Shown here: piece after piece, positions 8,166-15,683 of the stretch
Layout: every line of letters begins with the position of its first letter
Numbering within the stretch: the first letter of the stretch is position 1
Source: Phaeocystidibacter luteus
GTDB taxonomy: Bacteria; Bacteroidota; Bacteroidia; Flavobacteriales; Schleiferiaceae
NCBI RefSeq assembly: GCF_008933115.1
Contig: NZ_WBVO01000004.1
Coordinates: forward strand, 124,001-188,000
Length of the DNA: 64,000 bases
Reading direction: 5' to 3'
Position numbers and translations under genes: made by a program
The notes under the pieces: model-generated
Database searches by the model: none
Told to the model about the DNA's origin: nothing
The model's input: only the letters and a program-made list of their open reading frames with translations

Positions 8166-9227
8166 TTAAAGTCGGCGGGCCACGAAGCTCTTTACACGCT
8201 TGGTCTTTCTTCCTTCAATTTCCTCTTCTAACGCAACCTCTTGTGCTTGAGGTGAATCGAGGACCTCATCCAAAGAGCGCACAATCCCCAGCGGGATGCG
8301 GTGATCTCCACAGGCTTTGTTGAGCTCTTCGCTGTTCCATTGTTTGGTCGCCTTCGATAGCTCCTCAATGAGTGCTGAACGGTTGGTTACGCGGTCAACA
8401 TTCGAACGGAATCGCAAGTCACTTGCCAAGGTGGAAAGGTTGAGTAGTTCCGTGAATTTTTGAAATTGCGCATGGCTTCCAATTGCGGGCACTGCCCACT
8501 TTCCATCCTTTGTGGGAAGCAAATCGCCATAAGGAGCAATATTCGGATGAGCCGTTCCCATCGCCTTGGCCACGTGATTGTTCATCCAATAGTTTGTGGC
8601 TTGATTGGCCAATGCCGATAGCGAGGCCTCTTCTAAACTCACAGCCCAATGACTACCTGTTCCGTGCTTTTCCCGTTCGAGTAGAGCGAGAAGAATGGCC
8701 TCCTTGAGCTGGTGTGCAGCGATGACGTCAATCATGGCGACAGGTAGTTTTGAAGGCAACTGATTCGGCTGGCCCGTCATGCTTATCCAACCCGTTTCGG
8801 CTTGAAGAACGACGTCAAAAGCCGGACGGTTTATGTCGCTAGAGAAGCCGGAGATCTTCCCCCAAATGAGGCGTGGGAATTTCGACTTGAGCGAGTCGGT
8901 TGTCAGTCCAAACACTTTCTCATCTTCAGGCTTGAAGTTGGTGAGAAGGACGTCGGCATCACTCAAAAGCGATTGAAGAGAATCGATTCCTTCGGAAGAC
9001 TTGAGATCGAGGACATCGTATGATTTCTGGGCGTTTATCGCAGCAAAATATGCCGAAATAGAAGAGGTGGAATCTTCGTTTGCGAGTCGCCATCCTCTCG
9101 TCACATCGCCTTTCGGAGGTTCGTATTTGACAACTGTAGCGCCAAGCTCGGCGAGGAATCTACCCACTTCCGGACCCGCAAGAACGGTAGCTAGTTCAAC
9201 TACTTTGAGTCCAGTTAGGGGTTTCAT
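8166..9227 (-). CDS. Class III CoA-transferase (CaiB/BaiF family)
   Basis: A 353-residue family III CoA-transferase, which moves CoA between carboxylic acids through an aspartyl thioester. The N-terminus MKPLTGLKVVELATVLAGPE and the CoA-binding region GATVVKYEPPKGD are typical. The expected catalytic Asp lies in PVAMIDVIAAHQL. At 353 residues it is slightly shorter than the usual 380-400. The acid pair it acts on cannot be read from the sequence. Its ATG overlaps the DUF4286 gene's stop (TAATG), so translation is probably coupled. Confidence 0.9.
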   Translation of the reverse strand: MKPLTGLKVVELATVLAGPEVGRFLAELGATVVKYEPPKGDVTRGWRLANEDSTSSISAYFAAINAQKSYDVLDLKSSEGIDSLQSLLSDADVLLTNFKPEDEKVFGLTTDSLKSKFPRLIWGKISGFSSDINRPAFDVVLQAETGWISMTGQPNQLPSKLPVAMIDVIAAHQLKEAILLALLEREKHGTGSHWAVSLEEASLSALANQATNYWMNNHVAKAMGTAHPNIAPYGDLLPTKDGKWAVPAIGSHAQFQKFTELLNLSTLASDLRFRSNVDRVTNRSALIEELSKATKQWNSEELNKACGDHRIPLGIVRSLDEVLDSPQAQEVALEEEIEGRKTKRVKSFVARRL

Positions 9228-9553
9228 TAATCGAGTCTTTCAGCCGTAAAATCGGCTACTACTTCCATAATGGTGCGGAAGGCAACGGTTTTATCCTTGA
9301 ATCGTTTTTGGTGCTCAGCTTGCAAACCTTCGGCGTACATCTCCTGATAGATGTGGAAAGACTCCATGTCTTTAAGTCGGTATTGAATCGAGTAGGTTGT
9401 TCCCTGTTCCTCATCAACGAGAAGCCTAGAGAAGGTAGCGCCTACAAAGAGACCGGTTTGAAGAACATCCGGAATGTGATTGTCCTTCATCCAACGAAGC
9501 CAATCTTCGAGCGCGTTGTCGTCTACATTTACAGTGACATTATAGAGTAGCAT
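9227..9553 (-). CDS. DUF4286 family protein
   Basis: A 108-residue small cytosolic protein with the pattern MLLYNVTVNVDDN...WLRWMKDNHIPDV and the later FHIYQEMYAEGLQAEHQKRF, which I recognise as the DUF4286 family common in Bacteroidota. The fold is probably a dimeric ferredoxin-like alpha/beta barrel, as in ABM-domain proteins. No function is established. It lies 6 bp after the TPR gene and one-base overlapping the CoA-transferase gene, within the serS run. Confidence 0.82.
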   Translation of the reverse strand: MLLYNVTVNVDDNALEDWLRWMKDNHIPDVLQTGLFVGATFSRLLVDEEQGTTYSIQYRLKDMESFHIYQEMYAEGLQAEHQKRFKDKTVAFRTIMEVVADFTAERLD

Positions 9554-9559
9554 AGAGTC

Positions 9560-11371
9560 TTATGAGTTTAGGTCGCCGCGGAGCTTTCTGAAGGCGGATC
9601 GAGCCTCCTCGGCGTAAATGCTATTGTTGTGCTGAAGGAGAACCTTTTCGTAAAGTGCCTTGGCTTTGTCGAGGTCCATCAGCTCATGCTGGTAAATTCT
9701 AGCCGCTCTAATGAGCGCTTCATCGGCAAGTAACTCCTTCGGAAACTTAGCTTCAATCTCTTCGAAGAGCTGTGCAGCTTGTAGGTGTTCACCTCGGGCG
9801 TTGAATATGGTAGCTCGGGTGTACATCGATTCATCGTGTAGCGGGTGGTCGGATGTGAAGGCGATGAGTTTGTCGAGTGTATCCAACGTCGACAATGCCT
9901 CGTCGTACCGATTTTGGGTTTGATACAAGAGAGCGCTTGCGTAGCGCTCAAGCATCAGATAGGTAGTGTCCAGCGCTGCGTTATCCTTAATCAAAAGACT
10001 CAATCGCAAAGCATCGTTTGAAATCAATTTTGAGGTCGATTTCTTGAGGACGTCAAACATGGTGAGAGCCCATTCAAAATCGCCGGTGTAGAAGGCCACT
10101 CTTGCCTTGCGGAAGCGTGCATCTTGACCTAGTAGGGCAGATTCGAAATCGGCTTCAACTTGAGAATAGGTGAGGATGGCGTCATACGGCAGACCAATCG
10201 CCAACTCGATATCGCCGCGCAGCAGCATGGATTCTGCATGAATGGCTGACTTTTCTGGAGAAACACTCAAAGCTTTCTCTAGTGTGCGCAATGCGCTGTC
10301 TGGTTCTTGAAGTTGAAGAAACTGAAGCTCGGCATTCGCTAGGAGTAGATTTGGAAGGGTAGAGCTGGCTCGCAATCCTTCTGCCGCGCCTTTCATTTCG
10401 GTATTGAGTTGGAGGAATTCTTCTCGCGATGCTCCGTTGGCAATCAGCATGGATTTCTTGCAGCTCATTTCACCCCAAACCGCATCGGCATAGAACGGAG
10501 TGTTGTTGCCTAGCGTTTCGAGATAAGCGTAAATCTGAATGGCATCGTCGTAGGCCTTTGCGACTTGGGCCGACTGTGCCAGTGAGAAGAGTTCAAAGGC
10601 TTGGACTTCTTCTCGGCGGTATAGCGCTTTAAGCTGACGAAAAGCCTGACCGTATTCACCCTCTTGGGTCAGTACCCAAATTAGAAGTCGGTTGAACGAT
10701 ATGCCTTCGCCATCTTGAATTCTACCAATGATTTCGCGTTTCAATACATCCGATTTCGGGATGTTGCCGTCGCGGTTCATGTTGAAACGTATGACATTCT
10801 GGTAGCTGGCGAGAAAATTAGGGTTCCTTGCGAGTGCGTCGAGATAAGCGATGTACATTTCCTCGAGCATTCCCATTTCCGCGTAGAGGAGGGCCTTTTG
10901 TTGATCGAAGGACATGTTGGGGTTGCCGCGTTCAGCGGTTTCAAGTGTGGCCAGCGCGAACTTGAAAATCCCCCATTTCTTGAAGCGTTCGCTGTACTGG
11001 TATGCGAGTCCAGGTTGGCGGTAAACAGCTTCTAGCACGCGATTGAATTCATCTTCTGCAGCGGCTGTGTCCTTGTCGACCAGGTGAATGTAGCCTAGGT
11101 CGATTCGGTAAAGCTCTGCTCTCGCCGGTTGTTCATCAATATGATCTTCGATGAAGTCGGTGGCATCGCCATATTCTTCGAGTTGAATAAAGCAAGCGAC
11201 GATTTGCTGGTAGTAGAAATCGTTGGGTTGTTTCTCGTAGAGATCCTCCCAATCGTTGAGGGCTTCTTCGAAACGCCCTTCTTCCATCGCCTGCTCTGCT
11301 AACTGACGTTTCACCTGAGCATTGGTGCTCAGTGAAAACAGGCAGATTATGGCGATGAGAAACTTATTCAT
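9560..11371 (-). CDS. Periplasmic tetratricopeptide-repeat protein
   Basis: 603 residues with a signal peptide (MNKFLIAIICLFSLSTNAQ) and TPR-type helical pairs across nearly the whole length. Visible examples are near the start (AEQAMEEGRFEEALNDWEDL) and the end (AARIYQHELMDLDKAKALYE). TPR superhelices bind peptides or partner proteins, so this is probably an envelope scaffold, but no partner is identifiable. It overlaps the preceding lipoprotein gene by 8 bases. The pair is likely co-translated, and the lipoprotein is the obvious candidate partner. Confidence 0.88.
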   Translation of the reverse strand: MNKFLIAIICLFSLSTNAQVKRQLAEQAMEEGRFEEALNDWEDLYEKQPNDFYYQQIVACFIQLEEYGDATDFIEDHIDEQPARAELYRIDLGYIHLVDKDTAAAEDEFNRVLEAVYRQPGLAYQYSERFKKWGIFKFALATLETAERGNPNMSFDQQKALLYAEMGMLEEMYIAYLDALARNPNFLASYQNVIRFNMNRDGNIPKSDVLKREIIGRIQDGEGISFNRLLIWVLTQEGEYGQAFRQLKALYRREEVQAFELFSLAQSAQVAKAYDDAIQIYAYLETLGNNTPFYADAVWGEMSCKKSMLIANGASREEFLQLNTEMKGAAEGLRASSTLPNLLLANAELQFLQLQEPDSALRTLEKALSVSPEKSAIHAESMLLRGDIELAIGLPYDAILTYSQVEADFESALLGQDARFRKARVAFYTGDFEWALTMFDVLKKSTSKLISNDALRLSLLIKDNAALDTTYLMLERYASALLYQTQNRYDEALSTLDTLDKLIAFTSDHPLHDESMYTRATIFNARGEHLQAAQLFEEIEAKFPKELLADEALIRAARIYQHELMDLDKAKALYEKVLLQHNNSIYAEEARSAFRKLRGDLNS

Positions 11372-11891
11372 TCAAATTGCTGAAGATGGAATCGAGGCGT
11401 GTTTTCATCGAATCTACGCCTTTTGAGTAAGACATGATTTCGCCAGCTCTATCGCGCGTATGATCTAAGAATTGTTGAACGGCTAAGCGCTCTTGTTCGT
11501 AGTACATTGCAATTTCAGCTGAATCGAGATCGCCTTGTTGAATAACGGCTTTGAGATCTTCCAATTGTGAGATTGACTCCTTCAGTTCAGCAGCGCTCTC
11601 TTTCAATTGGATATTCCACTTGTGGATGGCTCGTTGATAGCGGTCCATCCAGGTGAGATCATAAATGTAAACCTCCTTCAATGTAGAGTCGAAATCCGTT
11701 GTTTTCAGGCGCTCGTAGTAAGGGCGAACCTTTGCGTAGCTCTCGTGAATGGTTGCACTGTCGAGTTCATTCAAGAGGGCATAGGCATCAACCACCTCGC
11801 GGTGAAGAGTCTCAACCTCCTCGGGAACTTCCTGCTTTGAATTGCAAGAAACTATGGAAAGGGCAAGTGCTAAAAGAGCTATGTATTTCAT
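11364..11891 (-). CDS. Lipoprotein with coiled-coil character, unknown function
   Basis: 175 residues. The N-terminus MKYIALLALALSIVSCNSK ends in a lipobox with Cys16, so the mature protein should be lipid-anchored. The rest is almost entirely helical and charged, with heptad-like spacing (for example LKESAAELKESISQLEDLKAV). It overlaps serS by 4 bases (ATGA) upstream and the TPR gene by 8 bases downstream, so it lies inside one operon. I see no enzymatic motif. Confidence 0.8.
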   Translation of the reverse strand: MKYIALLALALSIVSCNSKQEVPEEVETLHREVVDAYALLNELDSATIHESYAKVRPYYERLKTTDFDSTLKEVYIYDLTWMDRYQRAIHKWNIQLKESAAELKESISQLEDLKAVIQQGDLDSAEIAMYYEQERLAVQQFLDHTRDRAGEIMSYSKGVDSMKTRLDSIFSNLNE

Positions 11892-13162
11892 TTTGTAATT
11901 GTTTCGAATCCAGTATACGTGTGAAGAACCTTTGGAATATGGATTCCTCCTTCGCGCTGATGGTTTTCGAGAAGAGCGGCCACAATTCTTGGAAGCGCTA
12001 GCGCAGAACCATTGAGTGTGTGGCAGAGGTGTGTCTTCTTATCGTCGCCTTTGAAACGCAACTTCAAACGATTAGCCTGGAAGGTTTCAAAGTTTGAAAC
12101 GCTACTAACTTCGAGCCATCTTTCTTGAGCGGCACTCCATACTTCAAAATCGTACGTCAACGCACTGGTGAATCCCATATCTCCACCACACAAACGCAAG
12201 ATGCGGTATGGAAGTTCGAGTTCGTCGAGCAGGTTTGCTACGTGGGCAACCATCTCTTCCAATTGCTGGTAAGAATCGTTCGGATGGCAGATGTTTACGA
12301 TCTCCACTTTGTCGAACTGGTGGAGTCTGTTCAAGCCGCGAACATCTTTACCGTAAGAACCCGCTTCGCGACGGAAGCAGGGGGTGTAGGCTGTACTTTT
12401 TATTGGGAAATCTTCGGCTTTCACGATTTCATCGCGGAACATGTTGGTTACCGGAACCTCTGCGGTAGGGATTGCGTAAAGGTTGTCTTCCGGCATGTGG
12501 TACATTTGGCCTTCCTTATCTGGAAGTTGGCCTGTGCCGAATCCACTTTCCTCATTCACAAAGAAGGGAGGGATGAATTCGGTGTAACCAGCAGCGGTGT
12601 TCTTGTCGAGGAAATAATTGATAAGCGCGCGCTGGAGGCGTGCTCCTTTATTGGTGTAGATGGGGAAACCTGCACCGGTCACTTTGACGCCGAGTTCGAA
12701 GTCGATTAGACCGTACTCAGATGTGAGCTCCCAATGTGGTTTTGCGTTATCGGGTAGGGTAGGGAAGTTCCCGACTCTCTTGACTTCCACGTTATCGTCG
12801 GCAGACTTTCCTTTGGCCACGCTTTGGTGGGGTGTATTGGGAAGGCCTACGAGTAGGTTTTGAAGCTCATCGCTTGCATTGTTGAGCGCATCTTGAAGCT
12901 CTTTGCTTCTTTCCTTGAGTTCACCAGAGCGGTTTTTGGCAGCTTCGGCCTTATCGCGTTCACCGTTTCTAAACAATTCGCCGATTTCTTTGGCGAGTTT
13001 ATTTGCTTCGGCGAGGGTATTGTCGAGTTCCACTTGAGTCTTACGTCGGGCTTCGTCGGCATGAAGAATAGCTTCAATGTCGGCGGTAGCATCGATGTGA
13101 CGCTTATCGAGTGCGGCGATGATGGCGTCTTTCTCTTCTCGAATGCGGTGAATTTCGAGCAT
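11888..13162 (-). CDS. serS: Seryl-tRNA synthetase
   Basis: 424 residues, the standard length. The N-terminal part (about 30-110) is the long antiparallel coiled coil that grips the tRNA-Ser variable arm (many Lys/Glu, e.g. KNRSGELKERSKELQDALNN). The class II core shows motif 2 (FRREAGSYGKDVRGLNRLHQ) and motif 3 (NGSALALPRIVAALLENHQ). It charges tRNA-Ser with serine. It is the first gene of the run that continues to the S9 peptidase and is separated from rpmA by 142 bp that contain a terminator hairpin. Confidence 0.97.
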   Translation of the reverse strand: MLEIHRIREEKDAIIAALDKRHIDATADIEAILHADEARRKTQVELDNTLAEANKLAKEIGELFRNGERDKAEAAKNRSGELKERSKELQDALNNASDELQNLLVGLPNTPHQSVAKGKSADDNVEVKRVGNFPTLPDNAKPHWELTSEYGLIDFELGVKVTGAGFPIYTNKGARLQRALINYFLDKNTAAGYTEFIPPFFVNEESGFGTGQLPDKEGQMYHMPEDNLYAIPTAEVPVTNMFRDEIVKAEDFPIKSTAYTPCFRREAGSYGKDVRGLNRLHQFDKVEIVNICHPNDSYQQLEEMVAHVANLLDELELPYRILRLCGGDMGFTSALTYDFEVWSAAQERWLEVSSVSNFETFQANRLKLRFKGDDKKTHLCHTLNGSALALPRIVAALLENHQREGGIHIPKVLHTYTGFETITK

Positions 13163-13249
13163 GGTTTCTATTGAATTATTGGAGAGTCAAAAGTAAGATT
13201 CGCGTTGAGTACTGCGAAACTGAATGACGTATATCTAGTGTATGAAAAA

Positions 13250-13282
13250 CAAAAAAGGCCGTCCCATGTAGGTGACGGCCTT
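13250..13282 (-). terminator. Rho-independent terminator after rplU-rpmA
   Basis: On the minus strand, AAGGCCGTC and GACGGCCTT (13255-13282) pair perfectly around a 10-nt loop and are followed by a T run (the A run at 13247-13256 on the plus strand). It lies just after the rpmA stop and before serS, so serS probably has its own promoter. Confidence 0.88.
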
Positions 13283-13304
13283 CTGAATTTTGGGTTCGAA
13301 TCGA

Positions 13305-13565
13305 TTAGGCCTGAGCAGGCTCGATCGAAACGTATGACTTGTTGTCTTTCTTTTTATTGAAAACAACGGTGCCATCTACCAAGGCAAAGAGCGTGTGATC
13401 TTTGCCGATACCTACGTTTTTACCTGGGTGGTGCTTCGTGCCACGCTGGCGAACGATAATGTTTCCGGCAATCGCATCTTGGCCACCGAAAATTTTCACG
13501 CCGAGGCGTTTACTTTCTGATTCGCGTCCGTTCTTCGAACTACCAACCCCTTTTTTGTGTGCCAT
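13305..13565 (-). CDS. rpmA: 50S ribosomal protein L27
   Basis: 86 residues starting [16 protein letters not shown], the conserved basic N-terminus that reaches the peptidyl-transferase centre. It continues with the L27 core ([26 protein letters not shown]). There is no N-terminal extension of the type that is cleaved in Firmicutes. It follows rplU by 20 bp on the same strand, the usual L21-L27 order. Confidence 0.97.
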   Translation of the reverse strand: MAHKKGVGSSKNGRESESKRLGVKIFGGQDAIAGNIIVRQRGTKHHPGKNVGIGKDHTLFALVDGTVVFNKKKDNKSYVSIEPAQA

Positions 13566-13585
13566 GGTTGAACGACTTTATTCGA

Positions 13586-14122
13586 TTATTCTTCTGATTT
13601 CTTGTCATCAGCCTTCTTCGCTGCCGGCTTTTTAGCCGCTGGCTTCTTGGCTGCTGGTTTCTTAGCTGCAGGCTTTGCTTCTGCCTTTGCGCTATCAGCT
13701 TTCTTAGCTGTGGTCTTTTTAGCTGCTGGCTTCTTCGCTGCTGCTTTCTTTTCAGTTGCAGCCTCTTCAGTTTTCGCTTCAGCTTTCTTTGGAGCGGCCT
13801 TCTTAGCAGTTCCCTTACCGATACCTTCAATTTGGATTGAAGTGATGGCTTGGCGGTGACCGTTCTTCACTTTGTAACCCTTACGGCGCTTCTTCTTGAA
13901 GATGATCACTTTGTCTGCCTTGAGGTGCTCAAGGATGGTTGCTTTAACTGCAACGCCTTCTATAACCGGGGCGCCAACTTCTACCTTACCGTTATCATCG
14001 GTCAAAAGAACGCGGTCGAAAGAAACTTTCGCTCCTGCTTCTCCTTCTAGACGATTAACGTAGATACGCTGGTCTTTCTGTACTTTGTACTGGTGCCCTG
14101 CTATCTCTACAATTGCGTACAT
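13586..14122 (-). CDS. rplU: 50S ribosomal protein L21 with long Ala/Lys/Pro tail
   Basis: Residues 1 to about 103 are a complete L21 (MYAIVEIAGHQYKV..., HRQAITSIQIEGIG). The remaining 75 residues are a low-complexity tail of repeats such as AAKKP and KKAEAK, ending in an acidic KSEE. L21 is normally about 103 residues, so the tail nearly doubles the protein and resembles a histone H1-type nucleic-acid-binding tail. The alternating lysine-alanine codons are not tandem-identical, so this is not a recent slippage product. The gene heads rplU-rpmA. Confidence 0.95.
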   Translation of the reverse strand: MYAIVEIAGHQYKVQKDQRIYVNRLEGEAGAKVSFDRVLLTDDNGKVEVGAPVIEGVAVKATILEHLKADKVIIFKKKRRKGYKVKNGHRQAITSIQIEGIGKGTAKKAAPKKAEAKTEEAATEKKAAAKKPAAKKTTAKKADSAKAEAKPAAKKPAAKKPAAKKPAAKKADDKKSEE

Positions 14123-14164
14123 GTGTACTGGACTAGATTGTTAAACAATTCAGAATTAGGGCTG

Positions 14165-14172
14165 CAAATGTA
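14165..14172 (-). promoter_or_regulatory. Bacteroidota -7 promoter box (TACATTTG) for rplU-rpmA
   Basis: The minus-strand word TACATTTG fits TAnnTTTG and lies 43 bp upstream of the rplU start codon. I see no good TTTG at the -33 position, so this call rests on the -7 box and location only. Confidence 0.5.
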
Positions 14173-14257
14173 ATTCAAAATATTGAATGAGAGCGAACTG
14201 GGATAGGATAAATTTGACTTATTCCACTTATATACATCGTTTCAGCGCCTTAACCCT

Positions 14258-14288
14258 TTTGAAGGGCAGCATTAAAACGCTATTTTTG
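14258..14288 (+). promoter_or_regulatory. Bacteroidota-type promoter (TTTG, 19 bp, TATTTTTG) for the M16 pair
   Basis: TTTG at 14258-14261 and TATTTTTG at 14281-14288 are spaced by exactly 19 bp, the established Bacteroidota sigma-ABfr arrangement. The M16 start codon lies 46 bp downstream of the -7 box. A second TAAATTTG word lies at 14209-14216 without a partner. Confidence 0.65.
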
Positions 14289-14334
14289 ACGCTTTGCTGC
14301 TTGAATCCCAATTACAAATTTAAAAACTCCCGTG

Positions 14335-15660
14335 ATGAAACATATCACTGTTGGAGCTGCTTTGTTAGCTGCTACCTTCTCGGTACAAGCACAGCGCAGT
14401 GAGGTAGAATTCACCGAATTCGATCTCGACAATGGTCTACACGTGATTTTGCACGAAGATCATTCTACCCCAATCGTTGCGGTTACCGTATTATACCACG
14501 TAGGCTCGAAAGATGAAGTTGTTGGTCGTACCGGTTTCGCACACTTTTTCGAACACCTCCTTTTCGAAGGTTCCGAAAACATCGGAAGAGGTGAATACTC
14601 CAAAATCGTTCAATCAAACGGTGGAGCCCTCAACGCAAACACAACTCAGGATAGAACTTTCTATTACGAGATCCTCCCTTCAAACCAGTTAGAACTCGGC
14701 CTTTGGCTCGAGTCTGAGCGAATGCTTCACGCCAACATCGACAATGAAGGTGTAGAAACACAGCGCGGAGTTGTCAAAGAGGAGAAGCGTCTTCGTATCG
14801 ACAACCAACCTTATGGCAGCTGGATTTCTGAGATGTTCAGCCGCGCATTCACCAACCACCCATACCACTGGGCACCTATCGGTTCAATGGACGATTTGAA
14901 TGCCGCGCAACTCGAAGAGTTTATGGACTTCTACCGCAAGTTCTACAACCCGAACAACGCCACATTGAGTATCGCCGGTGATATCGATCCAGATGAAGCT
15001 CGCGAAATGATTGAGCTCTACTTCGGTGATATTCCAGCGGGCGAGCCAGTGGTTCACCCAACTGTAGAAGAAGGTCCGCTTAACGGTCCTATCATCGACA
15101 CAGTATACGATAACATCCAAGTTCCTGGGGTTTTCGTAGGGTACCGCATTCCTTCTCAAACTTCAGAAGATGCGTATGCACTTGAAATGTTGAACAACGT
15201 CCTTTCTCAAGGCGGGTCTTCACTTCTCCCTAGAAAGATGGTAGACGAACAGCAAATCGCACTTCAGGTATTCAGCTTCCCGTACACACTAGAAGATTAC
15301 GGTGTGTTCATCACTCTAGCTCTAGCTAACGGCGAAACTACCACGGGTGAACTCGTAGCGAGTATGGACGAAGAAGTAGAGAAGCTCAAGACGAGCCTCA
15401 TCGAAGAAGAGACGTACCAACGTGCGCTCAACCAAGTAGAGAGTAGCTTCATTCAAAGCAACTCAAGCATGGCCGGTATCGCCGAGTCTCTAGCTAACTA
15501 CCATGTATATTTTGGTGATGCCAATCTTATCAATGCTGAAATTGAGCGCTACAGAAAAGTGACTCGCGAAGACATTCAGCGTGTAGCAAAAGAGTATCTC
15601 TCGGATGATAACCGAGTTATTCTTCACTACTTGCCAATGGCTCAGCAAGCATCTAATTAA
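14335..15660 (+). CDS. Secreted M16 zinc peptidase, catalytic member of a pair
   Basis: 441 residues from the ATG; a GTG directly before it is also in frame. The signal peptide is MKHITVGAALLAATFSVQAQ. The zinc motif HFFEH is at 70-74 and the third ligand Glu at about 150 (VVKEEKR). It has two M16 half-domains, the second beginning at about 175. The next gene, 23 bp downstream, encodes an M16 protein without the zinc motif. In known paired M16 peptidases (mitochondrial processing peptidase type) an active and an inactive subunit form a heterodimer, so these two very probably work together in the periplasm. Confidence 0.93.
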   Translation: MKHITVGAALLAATFSVQAQRSEVEFTEFDLDNGLHVILHEDHSTPIVAVTVLYHVGSKDEVVGRTGFAHFFEHLLFEGSENIGRGEYSKIVQSNGGALNANTTQDRTFYYEILPSNQLELGLWLESERMLHANIDNEGVETQRGVVKEEKRLRIDNQPYGSWISEMFSRAFTNHPYHWAPIGSMDDLNAAQLEEFMDFYRKFYNPNNATLSIAGDIDPDEAREMIELYFGDIPAGEPVVHPTVEEGPLNGPIIDTVYDNIQVPGVFVGYRIPSQTSEDAYALEMLNNVLSQGGSSLLPRKMVDEQQIALQVFSFPYTLEDYGVFITLALANGETTTGELVASMDEEVEKLKTSLIEEETYQRALNQVESSFIQSNSSMAGIAESLANYHVYFGDANLINAEIERYRKVTREDIQRVAKEYLSDDNRVILHYLPMAQQASN

Positions 15661-15683
15661 TTGACACAACAAAGAATAAAGAG

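Noticed and set aside
12125-12709. 194-codon plus-strand ORF opposite serS
   Set aside because: It is antisense to the conserved catalytic core of seryl-tRNA synthetase. Its length is explained by codon bias of the real gene.
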